Assembly: GCA_030673735.1 (NCBI GenBank)
Contig: DAOVIK010000088.1
Coordinates: 1-6,584 of the forward strand
Reading direction: 5' to 3'
Source: Anaerolineae bacterium
Lineage (GTDB): Bacteria > Chloroflexota > Anaerolineae > Anaerolineales > E44-bin32
DNA: 6,584 nt
Shown here: in pieces, positions 1 through 5,766 of the stretch
How the letters are laid out: each line of letters opens with the position of its first letter
Numbering within the stretch: the first letter of the stretch is position 1
Notes under the pieces: generated by a model
Told to the model about the DNA's origin: nothing
What the model saw: only the letters and a program-made list of their open reading frames with translations
Databases searched by the model: none
Translations under genes and position numbers: made by a program

Positions 1-700
1 AGTGTACCCGGCAATCTTGAAGCGCTACCGAAACCGTGACGCTAGCGCCAATGCCCAACTTCCCCTCCTGCTTGGTCACAGTACAGCCCGGTGTTCCCGC
101 TTCGACAATGAAGGGCCGCATCCCTGCCCTGCCGGCGGAGGGATCGCTCGTCGCAAACACCACTACGAAACCCGGCGTATCCACCAGCGATCTCTGCCCG
201 GAAGTGACGAAGATCTTCTCACCATTGAGCACCCATTCGTCGCCATCGCGCACGGCTGAGGTGCGAATCTTGGCCGTATCGGATCCGGCGTGCGGCTCGG
301 TCATCGCGAAGGCCGCGAAAGCCGGCTTCTCTCCCGAGAACCGTGCCAGAAATCTCTCCTTCTGCTCGGGCGTGCCGGTGGCCTCGACGGCCGCGCCTCC
401 CAACCCGGGGCCCGGCGTGTTCAGGTACAGGCCGGCATCGCCCCAGGAGAGAATCTCGATCATGTAGGCCAGCCGCTGATAGCCGATGCGCGGTCCTTCA
501 CGCTTCTTTCCTTCAGCGGGTGATAGCCTTCCTCCGCCCATGGCGGTCATGGCCGTGTGCATGAAATTGATGTAATCCCAGGGGATTTCATGCTCGTTCT
601 CGTCGAGCTGGCGTGCAACCGGTCGCATCATGTTCTCTGCCACGGTGGTCAACATCGTGACCTGCTTGCGGATGGAATCTGGCATTTCAAATTCGATCAT
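1..700 (-). CDS. Acyl-CoA dehydrogenase family protein, C-terminus cut off by window edge
   Basis: This is a flavin-dependent acyl-CoA dehydrogenase, a family that introduces an alpha-beta double bond into acyl-CoA and passes electrons to electron-transfer flavoprotein. I translated 233 codons from ATG 698-700 to the left edge. The usual family length is about 380, so the last helical domain, where the catalytic glutamate often sits, is not visible. Residues 1-125 form the helical N-terminal part. Residues 132-141 read AMTEPHAGSD, the classic flavin/substrate motif, followed by LNGEKIFVTSG (158-168) and a beta-domain end KLGIGAS (214-220). That last motif usually has Arg or Lys where Gly218 stands. 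The start is supported by GGAAGAGG (706-713) five bases upstream; an in-frame GTG lies directly before the ATG. It is the fourth gene of the leftward operon, 33 bases after the preceding dehydrogenase homologue. The family is sure; the substrate cannot be told. Confidence 0.93.
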   Translation of the reverse strand, partial: MIEFEMPDSIRKQVTMLTTVAENMMRPVARQLDENEHEIPWDYINFMHTAMTAMGGGRLSPAEGKKREGPRIGYQRLAYMIEILSWGDAGLYLNTPGPGLGGAAVEATGTPEQKERFLARFSGEKPAFAAFAMTEPHAGSDTAKIRTSAVRDGDEWVLNGEKIFVTSGQRSLVDTPGFVVVFATSDPSAGRAGMRPFIVEAGTPGCTVTKQEGKLGIGASVTVSVALQDCRVH

Positions 701-705
701 CACAG

Positions 706-713
706 CCTCTTCC
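706..713 (-). promoter_or_regulatory. Ribosome binding site of the partial acyl-CoA dehydrogenase
   Basis: The minus strand reads GGAAGAGG five bases before ATG 698-700, within a longer purine-rich run up to 720. It fixes the start of the edge gene and shows that this gene is translated independently despite the short 33-base gap to the upstream gene. Confidence 0.7.
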
Positions 714-733
714 TTTCCTCATACATTCAACGG

Positions 734-1828
734 CTAAACCATTGACAAACCGGTGAGCGTGGAAATCCCTCCCCCGTTGCGCATCCACATCTCCACCGGA
801 TGCTCCCGAATATAGCCGTGCCCCCCTAAAATCTGAACCGCGCGATCGGTGACCATCATCGCCATATCAGTAGCGCCTACAAAGGCTAGATAGGCGCTGC
901 GCGCGGCTTCGTCCTTGCCGGCGTCGAGCTGCCAAGCCGCCTCCCATACCAGCAGACGGATGGACTCAATCTCGGTTGCCATCTCGGCCAGCATGAAGGC
1001 GATGGACTGTTTCTGGGCGATGGGAACGTCGAAGGCCTCACGCTCCTTGGCGTACTCCAACGCGTATTCGCACGCCGCCCGGCTCATCCCGGTCGCCAGA
1101 CCGGCGATCGCTACCTGTGAGGAAGCGATGATGGTGTCGACTGCGTGGCCATTGTCTCCCCCAAGGCGCGCTTTGAGAGGCACCTTGACCTTCTCGAGTT
1201 GGAGCTCAAACGTGGGCAAGGCCTTGATGCCCATCAGCTTTTCACGCCCGCCTATTGTGACGCCTTCGGTTCCTGCTGGAACCACAAAGCCCTGTGTCTG
1301 GCCATCCAGATTGGCGAACACCAGAAAGGCTTCGGCCTTGTCTGCGAAGGGCACATAAACTTTCTTGCCGTTGAGCACGTAGCCGGTTTTCAGAGCTTTG
1401 GCCGTCGTGCTGAGATCGGCGGCGTGGAAGTCGTAGGCGGGTTCGATCAGCGCGGCCACGTAAGGCTTCCACTCGGCTTCGATCACCGGTGGGATCAGCT
1501 CGCTCTTCTGCTCGTCGGTTCCCGCCATAAGAACCGGAAGGGCAAACGTGCCGGGCGCCATAATGGCGAAGGCGCCTGCCAAGTCTCCCCAGCCAAGCTC
1601 CTCAGCTGCCAGAACGCTGGTGACCGCAGAATGCTCCCCAAAGCCGCCATAGGCATCCGGAATGCTGGCCTGAAGTACACCAAGCTCCCAACCCTTCTCG
1701 ATGAGATCTTGAGGAAGCTCTCCGGATTCGTCGGCCTCACGAGCCGCAGGACGAAGATCGTTGGCCGCGTAGCGCTGAACGGCGTCGATCAGCATGCGTT
1801 GCTCTTCTGTGGGTTCAAAGGCGTACAT
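734..1828 (-). CDS. Acyl-CoA dehydrogenase homologue with degenerate active site
   Basis: The protein has 364 residues from the chosen start and clearly has the acyl-CoA dehydrogenase fold: TEEQRML near residues 7-13, VLNGKK (151-156), EKLMGIKA (196-203), KEREAF (261-266), QILGGHGYIREHPVE (332-346). Several functional positions are eroded. The TEPxAGSD motif is replaced by IEPAYDFHAAD (128-138). The aromatic WIT-type flavin segment reads VYVPFADK. The C-terminal position of the catalytic glutamate (E376 of medium-chain dehydrogenase) is Thr359 in an ungapped match. The alternative helix-G base position appears as Ser237, next to Gln238 where Arg is usual. It may therefore be a non-catalytic or structural partner of the neighbouring canonical dehydrogenase, as in heteromeric mycobacterial FadE pairs. 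Start: ATG at 1828 gives a family-like N-terminus, with GGGGA about eight bases upstream. In-frame ATGs at 1834, 1843, 1867 and 1897 are possible; the last would overlap the upstream gene's end. Fold sure, activity unknown. Confidence 0.92.
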   Translation of the reverse strand: MYAFEPTEEQRMLIDAVQRYAANDLRPAAREADESGELPQDLIEKGWELGVLQASIPDAYGGFGEHSAVTSVLAAEELGWGDLAGAFAIMAPGTFALPVLMAGTDEQKSELIPPVIEAEWKPYVAALIEPAYDFHAADLSTTAKALKTGYVLNGKKVYVPFADKAEAFLVFANLDGQTQGFVVPAGTEGVTIGGREKLMGIKALPTFELQLEKVKVPLKARLGGDNGHAVDTIIASSQVAIAGLATGMSRAACEYALEYAKEREAFDVPIAQKQSIAFMLAEMATEIESIRLLVWEAAWQLDAGKDEAARSAYLAFVGATDMAMMVTDRAVQILGGHGYIREHPVEMWMRNGGGISTLTGLSMV

Positions 1829-1877
1829 AGGCATTATCCCCATGGAGGCAGTCAGACTCCCTCCCATACTCAAGCTT

Positions 1878-2963
1878 TCAGCGGATCTCCGGACCAATCT
1901 CCTCTTGAGGTTGCTGCTTCACCTTGCCCGGGATCAACAAGGGTTGCGTAGCCTCACTTCTTCGTACATAGCGAATGGGCACCGGACCTCGCCCATCGAG
2001 GTCATCGATGTTTTCGATCTGCAGGTACGCGCGCTGGTCTAGGTATTCCAAGTGCGCGCCAGCCTCTTCGATAGCCAGCAGGACATGGTAGCCACTCACA
2101 TCGGGAAAGAGCTCCCTGGCAATTTCCGCAACCGTCCGTGGTTCATCCAGCAAATCCAGGACCTGCTTCAGCCGCTCCAAATGCAGGGTTTGAATGGCGC
2201 GGATGCGTTCGCCCAAGTCGTGTATCGGGCCCTCATGGCCCCCCAGCGTGAGCCGTATCTCCTTCGCCAGCTTTGACAGTCGCGCAAGCGATTCGAGATA
2301 AGTCCCCAAACCTGTATTCAGGCTCAAACGTTCAGGCGCTTGATGCGGGCTGATGATCTCCAAGACGTGATCGCCGGATAGCAGGACGTCGTCAATTTGA
2401 ATCACTACCTGCCCCGGACAGTGGCCGGGCATGTGGATCAATCTTAGCTGGCCAACAGCCATTCCTACGGCTTCATAGGTGAAATCGATCGGTACGGAGG
2501 AGAAAAGTTGCTTGTTGATCAAGTAAAGGTCCATGATCTCTTCCACTTGATCAGGATCCACCCCCGCCTCGAGTAAGAACTCTCGCAGTCGCCAGGCGAT
2601 AAGCTGGAGACGCTCTTCGTAGTTTGTCAGCACTCGCAAGTCGAGTTCATGTACGCCGACGGGAGCACTGCAGTGTTGCCGCACGTACCTGAGGCCTCCG
2701 TAGTGATCGATATGCCCATGCGTGATCAGGACGTGGGTTATGTCCTCCCAATCGGCCTTCTCGCCGTGTTGCTCGCGCACCGCAGCCAGTCCGGCTTCAA
2801 GATGCTCATCACTCACACCAAAGTTCGAGCCAACGTCCACCAAAGCCACCACATCGCCGGAATAGACCAAATGCGAGTAGCCCACTATTCCCGGAAACAC
2901 TTCTAGTGGCAAGCGATAGATGCGTGCGCCCTTGGTAGATTGGTAGGCCTCGACTGGCTTCAT
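1878..2963 (-). CDS. Metallo-beta-lactamase-fold hydrolase with C-terminal winged helix (LACTB2-like)
   Basis: This is a 361-residue soluble hydrolase, probably binuclear zinc. The metal ligands are visible: H82, H84, D86 and H87 in THGHIDH, H181 in PGHCPGQ, D198 in SGDHV, and H243 in GGHEGPI. Residues about 250-313 resemble the winged-helix domain that follows the catalytic domain in LACTB2-type proteins. Two features make it longer than the roughly 290-residue relatives: a helical insertion between ligands (about 108-165) and a basic/Gln-Pro-rich tail after about 315. The start ATG 2961-2963 overlaps the repressor stop by four bases (ATGA), and GAGGAG (2975-2980) precedes it, so translation is probably coupled. 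The family includes glyoxalase II-like thioester hydrolases, lactonases and nucleases. In an operon with acyl-CoA dehydrogenases a thioesterase or ring-opening hydrolase is the most natural guess, but this is inference. Fold very sure, substrate unknown. Confidence 0.93.
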   Translation of the reverse strand: MKPVEAYQSTKGARIYRLPLEVFPGIVGYSHLVYSGDVVALVDVGSNFGVSDEHLEAGLAAVREQHGEKADWEDITHVLITHGHIDHYGGLRYVRQHCSAPVGVHELDLRVLTNYEERLQLIAWRLREFLLEAGVDPDQVEEIMDLYLINKQLFSSVPIDFTYEAVGMAVGQLRLIHMPGHCPGQVVIQIDDVLLSGDHVLEIISPHQAPERLSLNTGLGTYLESLARLSKLAKEIRLTLGGHEGPIHDLGERIRAIQTLHLERLKQVLDLLDEPRTVAEIARELFPDVSGYHVLLAIEEAGAHLEYLDQRAYLQIENIDDLDGRGPVPIRYVRRSEATQPLLIPGKVKQQPQEEIGPEIR

Positions 2964-3541
2964 GCGTCGGCTTTCTCCTCAGGCGTTAGGAAACCGTTCA
3001 GGAACATATCAACGAATTGATCTGCTAGGTCAACCGCTCGCATGCCTCCGTCGCTGCGGAACCACGTCAGCATCCAGTTCTGCACTCCGAGCAGTGCAAA
3101 TCCCGCTACCTTGGGATTCATCTTGCGAAAGGCGTTCTGCTGCATGCCCTCCTCGATGAGTTGTCGCCAGAGCGTTTCATAGCGATCCCTGCGTTTGATG
3201 TGACCCTTTTTCAGTTTCGGCTCAAGGCTGCGGTGTTCCATCAGGAGCACCGTTGCTAGATCGGCGTCCTCTGTGAGCCTATCGACATAGACATGGACTG
3301 CGCGGCGCAGCTTCTCCTCAGGAGGAAGATCGCTCTCGATGACGGCCTGCATATCCGAAATCAGGAGATCGAGTGCGTGATCGAGAATGGCGCGAAGGAT
3401 GTCTTGCTTGCTGGGGACGTGGTGATAGAGGCTGGATTTCTGCAGTTTGACGGCGTCGGCGATCTCCTGCATGGAGGTCGCATGAAAGCCCTTGTGACGG
3501 AAGATCTGGGCCGCCGCGTGGATGATATCCGAACGCTGCAT
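2960..3541 (-). CDS. TetR/AcrR-family transcriptional repressor, likely autoregulatory
   Basis: The protein has 193 residues, the usual size for the family. The N-terminal DNA-binding domain spans about residues 1-50, with the helix-turn-helix at about 22-45 (SMQEIADAVKLQKSSLYHHV). The remaining helices form the ligand-binding and dimer domain. Its end (LGVQNWMLTWFRSDGGM, about 151-167) resembles the C-terminal domain of acyl-CoA-responsive TetR proteins such as the KstR2/FadR-like groups. It is the first gene of the leftward operon and overlaps the hydrolase gene by four bases. A perfect 18-bp palindrome lies 8 bases upstream of its start and on the expected transcription start, the classic arrangement of an autorepressor. 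By context it probably represses the whole operon until an acyl-CoA or related pathway intermediate binds. Family sure; the ligand is inference. Start ATG 3539-3541 is the only good one after the promoter. Confidence 0.94.
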   Translation of the reverse strand: MQRSDIIHAAAQIFRHKGFHATSMQEIADAVKLQKSSLYHHVPSKQDILRAILDHALDLLISDMQAVIESDLPPEEKLRRAVHVYVDRLTEDADLATVLLMEHRSLEPKLKKGHIKRRDRYETLWRQLIEEGMQQNAFRKMNPKVAGFALLGVQNWMLTWFRSDGGMRAVDLADQFVDMFLNGFLTPEEKADA

Positions 3542-3549
3542 TTGGCAAC

Positions 3550-3567
3550 CTACCGACCGGTCGGTAG
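3550..3567 (-). promoter_or_regulatory. Perfect 18-bp palindromic operator for the TetR repressor
   Basis: CTACCGACCGGTCGGTAG is perfectly self-complementary (9+9, no spacer). It sits between the -10 box (3572-3577) and the repressor start (3541), covering the expected transcription start near 3564-3566. Its left end overlaps the AGG (3549-3551) that serves as the repressor's Shine-Dalgarno element. The core ACCGACCGGTCGGT resembles, from memory, pseudopalindromes bound by TetR regulators of fatty-acid and phenylacetate degradation such as Thermus PfmR. Bound repressor would block initiation directly. Confidence 0.85.
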
Positions 3568-3571
3568 ATAG

Positions 3572-3601
3572 ATGATATCATGGCACAAGTTCATACGTCA
3601 A
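3572..3601 (-). promoter_or_regulatory. Sigma70-like promoter of the leftward TetR operon
   Basis: On the minus strand, TTGACG (3596-3601) and TATCAT (3572-3577) are separated by 18 bases, each one mismatch from consensus. A TG one base before the -10 box (TGATATCAT) adds an extended -10 element. Initiation would fall about 6-8 bases downstream, inside the palindromic operator. The -10 box lies in the self-complementary ATGATATCAT (3572-3581), but no matching -35 box exists for the plus strand. Confidence 0.75.
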
Positions 3602-3782
3602 GCGGAAGCCCCATCCCGAGGCGAAGCTTGTGCCGTTGCAGTGCAAGGCGGCGATGTGCAGGGTAAGCACAACTACGGATGACCGGTGGCATCACGTCGT
3701 AGGATCATATAGGCTAGAATTGTCTCGGCCAAGGCATGTGTCTGAGCTTTGGAGCATTCGCCCACCAAAGACCGCCGAAAAT

Positions 3783-3792
3783 GGAGAGGAGG
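3783..3792 (+). promoter_or_regulatory. Ribosome binding site of the VOC protein
   Basis: GGAGAGGAGG lies five bases before ATG 3798, a near-ideal Shine-Dalgarno match. It decides the start against the in-frame ATG at 3630, whose 56 extra codons run through the intergenic region and do not resemble a VOC domain. Confidence 0.85.
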
Positions 3793-3797
3793 AAGAA

Positions 3798-4166
3798 ATG
3801 CCCCGTGTAATTCATTTTGAGATCGCAGCTGATGATCCGGATCGGGCTATCGATTTCTACAAACAGGTCTTCGACTGGAAAATCGAGAAGTGGGAAGGAC
3901 CTGTTGAGTACTGGCTCATCACCACCGGACCCGCAGACGAGCCGGGAATCGATGGCGGCATGACACGCAAAGGAGAAATGGCCACCGGGACAGAAAACAC
4001 TATTGGTGTAGATTCGGTCGATGAGTATGTCGCCAAGATCGAAGCCAGTGGAGGGAAGGTAGTCAGAGCCAAGGAGCCTGTGCCCGGTGTAGGTTGGCTG
4101 GCATACTGTGAAGACACTGAAGGAAACCGGTTCGGAATAATGGAAGACGACCCCGAAGCTAAGTAA
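3798..4166 (+). CDS. VOC superfamily (glyoxalase/bleomycin-resistance fold) protein
   Basis: This is a small soluble protein of 122 residues, the normal size for a single two-module VOC domain. The first module begins VIHFEIAADDPDRAIDFYKQVFDW (4-27), the typical beta-alpha opening with a potential metal ligand His6, followed by YWLITTG (38-44) and PGIDGGM (49-55). The second module runs from about 67 (NTIGVDSVDEYVAKIEASGG) to DTEGNRFGIMEDD (106-118), where Glu116 occupies the usual last metal-ligand position. Only two ligands of the usual set are clear, so metal use is uncertain. It belongs with the COG3324-type proteins often annotated as glyoxalase-related; their reaction is generally unknown. 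It is read away from the TetR operon and stands 91 bases before the DUF3179 lipoprotein in the same direction. I found no convincing promoter directly upstream. Fold sure, function unassigned. Confidence 0.9.
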   Translation: MPRVIHFEIAADDPDRAIDFYKQVFDWKIEKWEGPVEYWLITTGPADEPGIDGGMTRKGEMATGTENTIGVDSVDEYVAKIEASGGKVVRAKEPVPGVGWLAYCEDTEGNRFGIMEDDPEAK

Positions 4167-4191
4167 TAATAGTGGTAGACGAATCATCTAA

Positions 4192-4221
4192 TTGCCACAG
4201 GGTAAGGAAGCGTGCTTTAAA
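4192..4221 (+). promoter_or_regulatory. Candidate promoter of the DUF3179 lipoprotein gene
   Basis: TTGCCA (4192-4197, one mismatch from the -35 consensus) is followed after 18 bases by TTTAAA (4216-4221, two mismatches from the -10 consensus). It lies in the 91-base gap between the VOC and lipoprotein genes and would start RNA near 4228. Without it, the gene would be co-transcribed with the VOC gene; no terminator separates them. Confidence 0.35.
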
Positions 4222-4242
4222 GAATCAAGGTATAGAGATTCC

Positions 4243-4248
4243 AAAGGA
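4243..4248 (+). promoter_or_regulatory. Ribosome binding site of the DUF3179 lipoprotein
   Basis: AAAGGA stands nine bases before ATG 4258. The in-frame ATG at 4249 is directly adjacent to this element and so too close to use it, and an upstream in-frame TTG at 4192 would add a charged, non-signal-like N-terminus. Confidence 0.65.
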
Positions 4249-4257
4249 ATGACACCT

Positions 4258-5523
4258 ATGAATGGAAACCCTCGCCGACGCGTGCTTGCATTGCTAATTT
4301 TGGCGACAATCATCCTGACAGCATGCGCACCGGCGATCAATCCCGGAACTGGAGAGACAACGGTCCCCACAGAAGGCACCGCGGATCCAACTTCGCCTTC
4401 GGTAGCCACTCCATCAGAGGCCGACCCGATTGGAAGTCCAGGCTGCGAGGATCCCTTCGCGGGTGTGAGCATCGAATTCTCGACCTTCTACTGGGACCGG
4501 ACCGATTTCTGTCTCCACTCAGTTGACTATGACGAGATCCTATCCGGAGGACCGCCGCCCGATGGAATTCCACCCATAGATGATCCGGTCTTCGACAGCG
4601 TTGAAGAAGCCTCTGAATGGTTGGGCGACCGCTGGCCTGTCATGGTGTTCGAGTGGAATGGCGACACCCGCGCATATCCGCTCTTGATTATGGTTTGGCA
4701 CGAGATCGTCAATGACGTCGTAGGAGACCTTCCAGTAACCATCACCTTTTGTCCGCTGTGCAATGCCACGATAGTCTTCGATCGAACGCTGCCCGATGGG
4801 CGCGTGCTGGATTTCGGAACTTCGGGAAATCTTCGCAACTCCGATCTGATCATGTACGATCGTCAGACCGAATCTTGGTGGCAGCAGTTCACCGGTGAGG
4901 CAATCGTTGGCGAGCTAACGGGCACGCAGCTTCGATTCCTTCCGTCGCAGATCATAGCCTGGGCAGATTTCAAGGAGAACTATCCTGAAGGCCGCGTTCT
5001 TGCGGGAGCATCCGGCAGCCCTCGTCCATACGGACAGATGCCTTACATCGGCTACGATGATATCGACAACAGCCCCTTTCTCTTCAGGGGAGAACTGGAT
5101 GATCGCTTGCCGGCAATGGAGCGAGTGGCAGCTCTGAAGATCGAAGAAACTGCCGTGGCCTTCCCCTTCAGCCTCCTGAGTGAGGTCCAAGTGGTCAACG
5201 ATACTGTGAGCGGCGAGGATTTAGTCGTCTTTTGGAAGTCGGGCACGATCTCAGGACTGGATCCTCTCGGAGCAGAAGGGCTTCGTGATATTGGGTCGAC
5301 TGGCGTGTATTCTCGTCAGGTTGGCGATCAGACCCTGACCTTCAGAGCGGCAGAGGGCTTGTTCGAGGATATTGAGACGGGTAGTCTGTGGAACATCTTC
5401 GGCTTAGCCGTGGATGGCCCCTTGGCAGGTAGCCGGCTTGAATCGCTTGTTTCCGCTGAACACTTCTGGTTTGCATGGGCGGCGTTTGAGCCCGACACCG
5501 TGATTTGGTCAGCGACTGGCTAG
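4258..5523 (+). CDS. DUF3179 domain lipoprotein
   Basis: This is a 421-residue exported lipoprotein. A basic start (NPRRR), a hydrophobic stretch (about 9-21) and the lipobox LTAC (20-23) predict lipidation at Cys23 and anchoring on the outer face of the cytoplasmic membrane. Residues 24-60 are a flexible Thr/Ser/Pro/Glu-rich linker. The rest matches DUF3179: YPLLIMVWHEIVND (140-153), the signature FCPLCN (164-169), FGTSGNLRNSDLIMYDRQT (186-204), SWWQQFTGEAIVGEL (206-220), and a C-terminal half ending in AEHFWFAWAAFEP (400-412). Cys165, Cys168, His148 and His402 are the likely functional residues, possibly for a metal or redox centre; the family's reaction is unknown to me. Cys63 and Cys85 could form a disulfide. 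A hairpin terminator follows 52 bases downstream. The start is chosen from the signal peptide and the AAAGGA element. Family assignment is firm; the role is not known. Confidence 0.92.
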   Translation: MNGNPRRRVLALLILATIILTACAPAINPGTGETTVPTEGTADPTSPSVATPSEADPIGSPGCEDPFAGVSIEFSTFYWDRTDFCLHSVDYDEILSGGPPPDGIPPIDDPVFDSVEEASEWLGDRWPVMVFEWNGDTRAYPLLIMVWHEIVNDVVGDLPVTITFCPLCNATIVFDRTLPDGRVLDFGTSGNLRNSDLIMYDRQTESWWQQFTGEAIVGELTGTQLRFLPSQIIAWADFKENYPEGRVLAGASGSPRPYGQMPYIGYDDIDNSPFLFRGELDDRLPAMERVAALKIEETAVAFPFSLLSEVQVVNDTVSGEDLVVFWKSGTISGLDPLGAEGLRDIGSTGVYSRQVGDQTLTFRAAEGLFEDIETGSLWNIFGLAVDGPLAGSRLESLVSAEHFWFAWAAFEPDTVIWSATG

Positions 5524-5574
5524 TTGTAAGATCCTCGCATCAAGGAGTGGCATAACTCTTCACCAAAGGGATGC

Positions 5575-5614
5575 GCCGGGTGGCGGGCATTGCTCGACAC
5601 CCGGTTATCTTATT
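5575..5614 (+). terminator. Rho-independent terminator after the DUF3179 gene
   Basis: CCGGGTG (5576-5582) pairs with CACCCGG (5598-5604). After a G-A mismatch, CGGGC (5584-5588) pairs with GCTCG (5592-5596) around a three-base ATT loop. G5575 and T5605 can add a wobble pair. The T-rich stretch TTATCTTATT (5605-5614) follows. The stem is strong and the tail is interrupted but adequate. Confidence 0.7.
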
Positions 5615-5670
5615 CACCTTAATTTCACAATCCGGTCACCATAGGCCACACACGTAATAATTAGCGCGCT

Positions 5671-5701
5671 TTGCACCGGAGCACTTGACGCTAAGGTGCA
5701 A
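5671..5701. promoter_or_regulatory. Inverted repeat around the candidate -35 box of the phytol-kinase-like gene
   Basis: TTGCACC (5671-5677) and GGTGCAA (5695-5701) are exact inverted copies separated by 17 bases. The candidate -35 hexamer TTGACG (5685-5690) lies between them. The arrangement would suit a dimeric regulator, but arm length is only seven and chance occurrence is possible. Confidence 0.35.
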
Positions 5702-5713
5702 CTGGTCTACGCT
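5685..5713 (+). promoter_or_regulatory. Candidate promoter of the phytol-kinase-like gene
   Basis: TTGACG (5685-5690) is followed after 17 bases by TACGCT (5708-5713), which keeps the three most conserved -10 positions (T, A and final T). RNA would begin near 5720, leaving a leader of roughly 45 bases before ATG 5767. It lies downstream of a terminator, which fits an independent transcription unit. Confidence 0.5.
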
Positions 5714-5755
5714 TGCCAGCCATCCACACCTTGGTGGTTGATCGGCGTCATTTCC

Positions 5756-5761
5756 AGGAGG
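5756..5761 (+). promoter_or_regulatory. Ribosome binding site of the phytol-kinase-like gene
   Basis: A perfect AGGAGG is placed five bases before ATG 5767. It decides against the upstream in-frame TTG at 5713, which would overlap the promoter's -10 box. Confidence 0.88.
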
Positions 5762-5766
5762 CATCC

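Noticed and set aside
36..564. Several plus-strand open frames of 73-143 codons at the left end
   Set aside because: They are antisense to the partial acyl-CoA dehydrogenase, whose minus-strand translation has intact family motifs.
1145..1951. Open plus-strand frame of 268 codons opposite the dehydrogenase homologue
   Set aside because: It is antisense to a gene with clear family motifs, has no family resemblance or ribosome binding site, and is a codon-usage shadow.
3681..3689. GACCGGTGG as a second site for the TetR repressor
   Set aside because: Only one half matches the palindrome and the other arm is lost. Similar short matches also occur inside coding sequence.
3715..3720. TAGAAT as the -10 box of the VOC gene promoter
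   Set aside because: One mismatch from consensus, but no -35 box exists at 16-18 bases upstream; too weak alone.
3630..3797. N-terminal extension of the VOC protein from ATG 3630
   Set aside because: The extra residues do not fit a VOC domain and there is no Shine-Dalgarno element at 3630, while GGAGAGGAGG precedes ATG 3798.
4172..4198. Possible hairpin between the VOC and DUF3179 genes
   Set aside because: The arms GTGG/CCAC and TAGA/TCTA are short and asymmetrically spaced, and there is no T-tract, so it is not a terminator.
5713..5766. TTG start adding 18 residues to the phytol-kinase-like protein
   Set aside because: The TTG overlaps the promoter -10 box and has no ribosome binding site; AGGAGG is placed ideally before ATG 5767.
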